DNA from: UBA1189 sp045594245
GTDB lineage: Bacteria; Bacteroidota; Bacteroidia; Bacteroidales; Bacteroidaceae
DNA length: 8,977 nt
Assembly: GCA_045594245.1 (NCBI GenBank)
Contig: JAZNYG010000049.1
Coordinates: forward strand, 1-8,977
Direction: 5' to 3'
A program made the position numbers and the translations under genes. The stretch's first letter is position 1. Every line of letters begins with the position of its first letter. Below are positions 6,743 to 8,977 of this stretch, piece after piece. The notes under the pieces were generated by a model. It was not told where the DNA came from, made no database searches, and saw only the letters and a program-made list of their open reading frames with translations.

Positions 6743-6773
6743 CAAAGGTAGTGCAAACCAAACAAAATTGCAA
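6743..6773 (-). promoter_or_regulatory. Promoter of the toxin-antitoxin operon
   Basis: On the minus strand TTG (6773-6771) is followed after 20 bases by a perfect TAnnTTTG, TACCTTTG (6750-6743). Transcription would begin near 6736, about 18 bases before the antitoxin ATG at 6717. The spacer contains an imperfect inverted repeat (AGTTGCAA and TTTGCACT on the minus strand) that could serve as an operator, but this is weak. Confidence 0.75.
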
Positions 6774-6850
6774 CTCTTTGTGGCGGGAATGCCTTTGTTT
6801 TTTCTTCATCTTTGTCTGTAGTGTATTAAATAATGTTAACAGAATAGACC

Positions 6851-6887
6851 GTGTTCCTCCATATGCGTGGGAACACATTTGTTTTTT
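6851..6887 (+). other. Hairpin with T-run in the leader region of the VirE gene
   Basis: GTGTTCC (6851-6857) pairs exactly with GGAACAC (6870-6876) around a 12-base loop, and a run of six Ts follows at 6882-6887. It lies between the divergent toxin-antitoxin operon and the VirE gene and could be an attenuator or terminator acting on the plus strand. The rest of the region from 6774 to 6982 has no gene. Its end (about 6944-6975) is rich in ACTCTA/ACACTA words just before the VirE start. I see no clear consensus promoter for the VirE gene. Confidence 0.4.
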
Positions 6888-6982
6888 AATGGCTTACTTT
6901 GCGAAGTGTAAAGGATTATGGGTGATAGACTATCCGGATGGTACTCTAAACACTACACTCTACACACTAAACAAAGAAACCT

Positions 6983-8977
6983 ATGATACAACTAAGTCTT
7001 TTCCGCGGTGTGCACGACACGCAGCCGCGGCCTGTCACCCTCGAGGAGGTGGTGACGATGATGCGCACGGACCAGTCGGTGCGCGACCTTACCGAGAAGC
7101 ACCGCTATGCCCGCTCCACGGGCGACGAGCAGGGTGCCAGTCGTTACAAGAAGATGATGACGAGCTTCGGCGTGGCGGCACGCTTCGAGGGCGGGCGGCA
7201 GCAGAAGCATATCGTCTCCTACACGGGGATGTCGCTCGTGGATCTTGACCATATCCCTGCCGAACGGATGGGCGAGGTGCTCGCTCTCGTGCGGGGCGAT
7301 GAGCATACGCTGCTGGCGTATACTACCTTGTCGGGGCAGGGACTTCGCATACTTTTCCGCTACACGGTTAATAAAACCACGGATTACTCGGATTACACAG
7401 ATTCTTCTGTAGATGGCAGTAGTACACCGCGTAGTAATAATCCGTGTCATCCGCGTAATCTGTGGTTAGACAATCAAGAGTACAGGCGAGTATTCGAGCA
7501 GGGCAACGAATACTATTGTAATCTGCTTCATCTGCCGTACGACGAGAAGTGCAAGAATGCCACGCGAATCTCGGGCATGGCCCACGACCCTGAGGTATAC
7601 TACAACCCCGATGCGGTGCCCATCGTCGTGGATATGACGAAAAAGCCCGTGGGAAGACCGAGGAAAGGGAAGAGTGAAGAGGTAAGAGTGAAGAGATGTG
7701 AGGCTGCCGTGCTGCGCGAGCTGGAACGGCGTGGGGTGGTGTACGAGGCGGGCAACCACAACAAGTACATCTCCGATGCGTGCTATATGATGAACCGCTA
7801 CGGTGTGCCCGAGAGCGAGTGCCTGGAGTGGGCACTGGACAGGTTCAGCGACTATCAGGCCGAGGGTAACGATGTGGCCTCCATCGTGCGCTCATGCTAC
7901 CTGCAGACCGAGGAGCACGGGACGGCGCGACCACCGAAAGCGGAAAAGGAGAGCCGCTATGCCTCCATCAAGGATATACAGGAGTGGCTCACGGAAAATA
8001 ATATCAGAATAAGGCATAATGTGATAACGAGGAAAAGGGAGATCTCGTTTAACGATAACGATAAAATCAACGATAACGATAACGTTAACGATAACCAACC
8101 ATCCGGCAGGCAGTCAACGCTTGTGCAAACGAGCGAAATGCAAGCAAGCTTGCGATTTCTCAGCGAGAGCAGCCAAGTGTCTATGACGAAGTCATTAACG
8201 TCAGCGTTATCGTCAACGTTTTCTTTCTGGAAGGAACTGGAAGATAAGAGCGTCAACTCCCTCTACTGCCGCTTCTGCTTAGATACGGGGCGTCAGGCTA
8301 AGATCTCGGACTTCTACATCATCATCGAGAGTGACTTCTACCCCGACTATCATCCGTTGAAGGAGTATCTGGAGAGTCTGCCTGTGTGGGACGGGGTGAC
8401 CGACCATATCGACCGCCTGGCCTCCACGGTGCACGTGACGGGCTGCACGCAGGAGCTACACAACCGCTTCTTCAAGAAGTGGATGGTGGCCATGGTGGCG
8501 GCATGGCTCGACGATGGCACCACCAACCACGAGATACTCACCTACATCGGCGAGCAGGGCAAGTACAAGACCTCGTTCATGACGCATCTGCTGCCGCCTG
8601 CGCTGGACAAGTACTTTGCCATCAAGCACTTCAACCACTCCATGAGCAAGGACGACCGTCTGGCACTCACCGAGCTGGCACTCATCGACCTGGAGGAGCT
8701 GGACAACATGCGCCCCGAGGCGGTGAACCTCCTCAAGGCCATCACCACCGACCCTGCCATCAATCTACGTCCCGTGTGGGAGCGCTATGCCTTGCGACGG
8801 CAACACATAGCCTCGTTCTGCGGCACAGGCAACAACCCGCGCTTCCTCACCGACCTCTCGGGCAACCGCCGCTGGCTGCCCTTCATGGTGGAGAGCATCG
8901 ACTCGCCGTGGGAGCGCACCACCGACTACGACGGTATCTATGCCCAAGCCTATGCGCTGTGGCAGCAGGGCTTCCGC
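6983..8977 (+). CDS. VirE_N-VirE primase-helicase protein (3' end outside window)
   Basis: ATG at 6983 opens a frame of 665 codons with no stop up to the window end. The N-terminal part (residues about 1-215) is a VirE_N/BT4734-like domain related to archaeo-eukaryotic primases. It has a D-x-D-H motif (Asp87, Asp89, His90 in VDLDHIP), TLSGQGLRILF at about 121-131, and RISGMAHDPEVYYNP at about 190-205. Residues 224-228 (GRPRK, within KKPVGRPRKGK) form an AT-hook. The C-terminal part from about 430 is a VirE P-loop domain: NSLYCRF, DGVTDHIDRL, Walker A GEQGKYKTS (523-531), Walker B LIDLEELD (567-574), and FCGTGNNPRFLTDLSGNRRW (612-631) with sensor and arginine-finger-type residues. Such proteins are common on Bacteroidales mobile elements and probably help replicate them by priming and unwinding DNA. 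Three DNA repeats lie inside the gene, in loops or linkers, without breaking the frame. It is divergent from the toxin-antitoxin operon. Confidence 0.88.
   Translation, partial: MIQLSLFRGVHDTQPRPVTLEEVVTMMRTDQSVRDLTEKHRYARSTGDEQGASRYKKMMTSFGVAARFEGGRQQKHIVSYTGMSLVDLDHIPAERMGEVLALVRGDEHTLLAYTTLSGQGLRILFRYTVNKTTDYSDYTDSSVDGSSTPRSNNPCHPRNLWLDNQEYRRVFEQGNEYYCNLLHLPYDEKCKNATRISGMAHDPEVYYNPDAVPIVVDMTKKPVGRPRKGKSEEVRVKRCEAAVLRELERRGVVYEAGNHNKYISDACYMMNRYGVPESECLEWALDRFSDYQAEGNDVASIVRSCYLQTEEHGTARPPKAEKESRYASIKDIQEWLTENNIRIRHNVITRKREISFNDNDKINDNDNVNDNQPSGRQSTLVQTSEMQASLRFLSESSQVSMTKSLTSALSSTFSFWKELEDKSVNSLYCRFCLDTGRQAKISDFYIIIESDFYPDYHPLKEYLESLPVWDGVTDHIDRLASTVHVTGCTQELHNRFFKKWMVAMVAAWLDDGTTNHEILTYIGEQGKYKTSFMTHLLPPALDKYFAIKHFNHSMSKDDRLALTELALIDLEELDNMRPEAVNLLKAITTDPAINLRPVWERYALRRQHIASFCGTGNNPRFLTDLSGNRRWLPFMVESIDSPWERTTDYDGIYAQAYALWQQGFR
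7375..7467. repeat. 93-base palindromic element inserted in frame in the VirE gene
   Basis: Two 29-base arms, 7375-7403 and 7439-7467, are reverse complements with only four mismatches, around a 35-base spacer. The arms are built from words such as CGGATTAC and ACAGATT. The element is exactly 93 bases (31 codons) and open, encoding about residues 131-162 (TTDYSDYTDSSVDGSSTPRS and onward), a polar stretch just after a core strand of the VirE_N domain. It looks like a MITE- or REP-like palindrome. I recall similar words dispersed in Bacteroidales genomes but cannot confirm this here. Confidence 0.8.
7670..7697. repeat. Two 14-base tandem repeats in the VirE linker
   Basis: AAGAGTGAAGAG occurs at 7670-7681 and again at 7684-7695, a period of 14 bases built from GAGTGAA/GAAGAG words. 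It codes for charged residues just after the AT-hook (about residues 230-238). Similar AGTGAAGAG strings are, as I recall, frequent in Bacteroidales intergenic DNA. Confidence 0.65.
8051..8222. repeat. Hexamer repeat and palindrome cluster in frame in the VirE gene
   Basis: Bases 8051-8096 are mostly AACGAT hexamers, with AAAATC and AACGTT variants. Bases 8194-8220 are roughly the reverse complement of this run (ACGATAACG against CGTTATCGT; about 17 of 19 bases match in the core). Between them lies a hairpin, GAAATGCAAGC (8135-8145) with GCTTGC and ATTTC (8148-8159), flanked by GAGCGAA and CAGCGAGAGC words. The block codes for about residues 357-414, starting NDNDKINDNDNVNDN and followed by a Ser/Thr-rich stretch. 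It separates IRIRHNVITRKREISF from FWKELEDKSVNSLYCRF, which I expect to be closer together in relatives. Confidence 0.7.

Noticed and set aside
6851..6876. Resemblance of the GTGTTCC/GGAACAC hairpin to a type I-E CRISPR repeat
   Set aside because: There is a single copy, with no spaced repeats and no cas genes; it is better described as a hairpin.
6505..7248. Plus-strand open frame of 247 codons across the antitoxin and the VirE start
   Set aside because: It runs antisense to the antitoxin and out of frame with the clear VirE_N reading that begins at 6983.
7368..7835. Minus-strand open frame of 155 codons
   Set aside because: It lies opposite the VirE gene and consists of repeat-derived and Pro/Arg/Ser-rich sequence.

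Overview
The window looks like a chromosomal segment of a Bacteroidales bacterium, most likely Prevotella-like. The evidence is the combination of a BlaR1/M56-TonB fusion regulator, a secreted protein with a type IX-style C-terminal tail, a VirE_N-VirE primase-helicase, and promoters of the Bacteroidota form (TTG/TTTG, about 20-22 bases, TAnnTTTG). Base composition changes sharply from gene to gene: the GH28-like gene is very GC-rich, the gene after it AT-richer. That fits a mosaic region.

Left part (1-2237). The window opens inside a gene. The reading frame is open from base 2 and carries the end of an M56 (BlaR1/MecR1-type) membrane domain followed by two near-identical TonB C-terminal domains. 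A strong hairpin terminator follows, then an unusual cluster of 22-base palindromic tandem repeats, a promoter, and a short lipoprotein-like gene. That short gene is a truncated paralogue of the first: it keeps the last membrane segment and the small middle domain, and the last 18 residues of a lost TonB domain lie in frame just past its stop codon.

Middle part (2238-5769). A secreted GH28-like beta-helix glycosidase is followed by an intergenic region that may hold the tail of a lost glycosidase. Next is a secreted beta-propeller protein with Asp-box repeats and a C-terminal sorting-type tail. Its start is best placed at 3988, because a good promoter lies inside the longer open frame.

Right part (5770-8977). 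On the minus strand, read right to left, are a YoeB-family toxin-antitoxin operon with its own promoter, a 16-bp perfect hairpin terminator, and a small helix-turn-helix gene broken by a one-base frameshift. Divergent from these is a 665-codon open frame that runs off the window. It encodes a VirE_N primase-like domain, a linker with an AT-hook, and a VirE-type P-loop helicase domain. Three different DNA repeats, two of them palindromic, sit inside this gene without breaking its frame, all in loops or linkers. This is the most unusual feature here. I see no convincing complete new defence or biosynthetic system. The right part reads as the edge of a mobile or accessory island.
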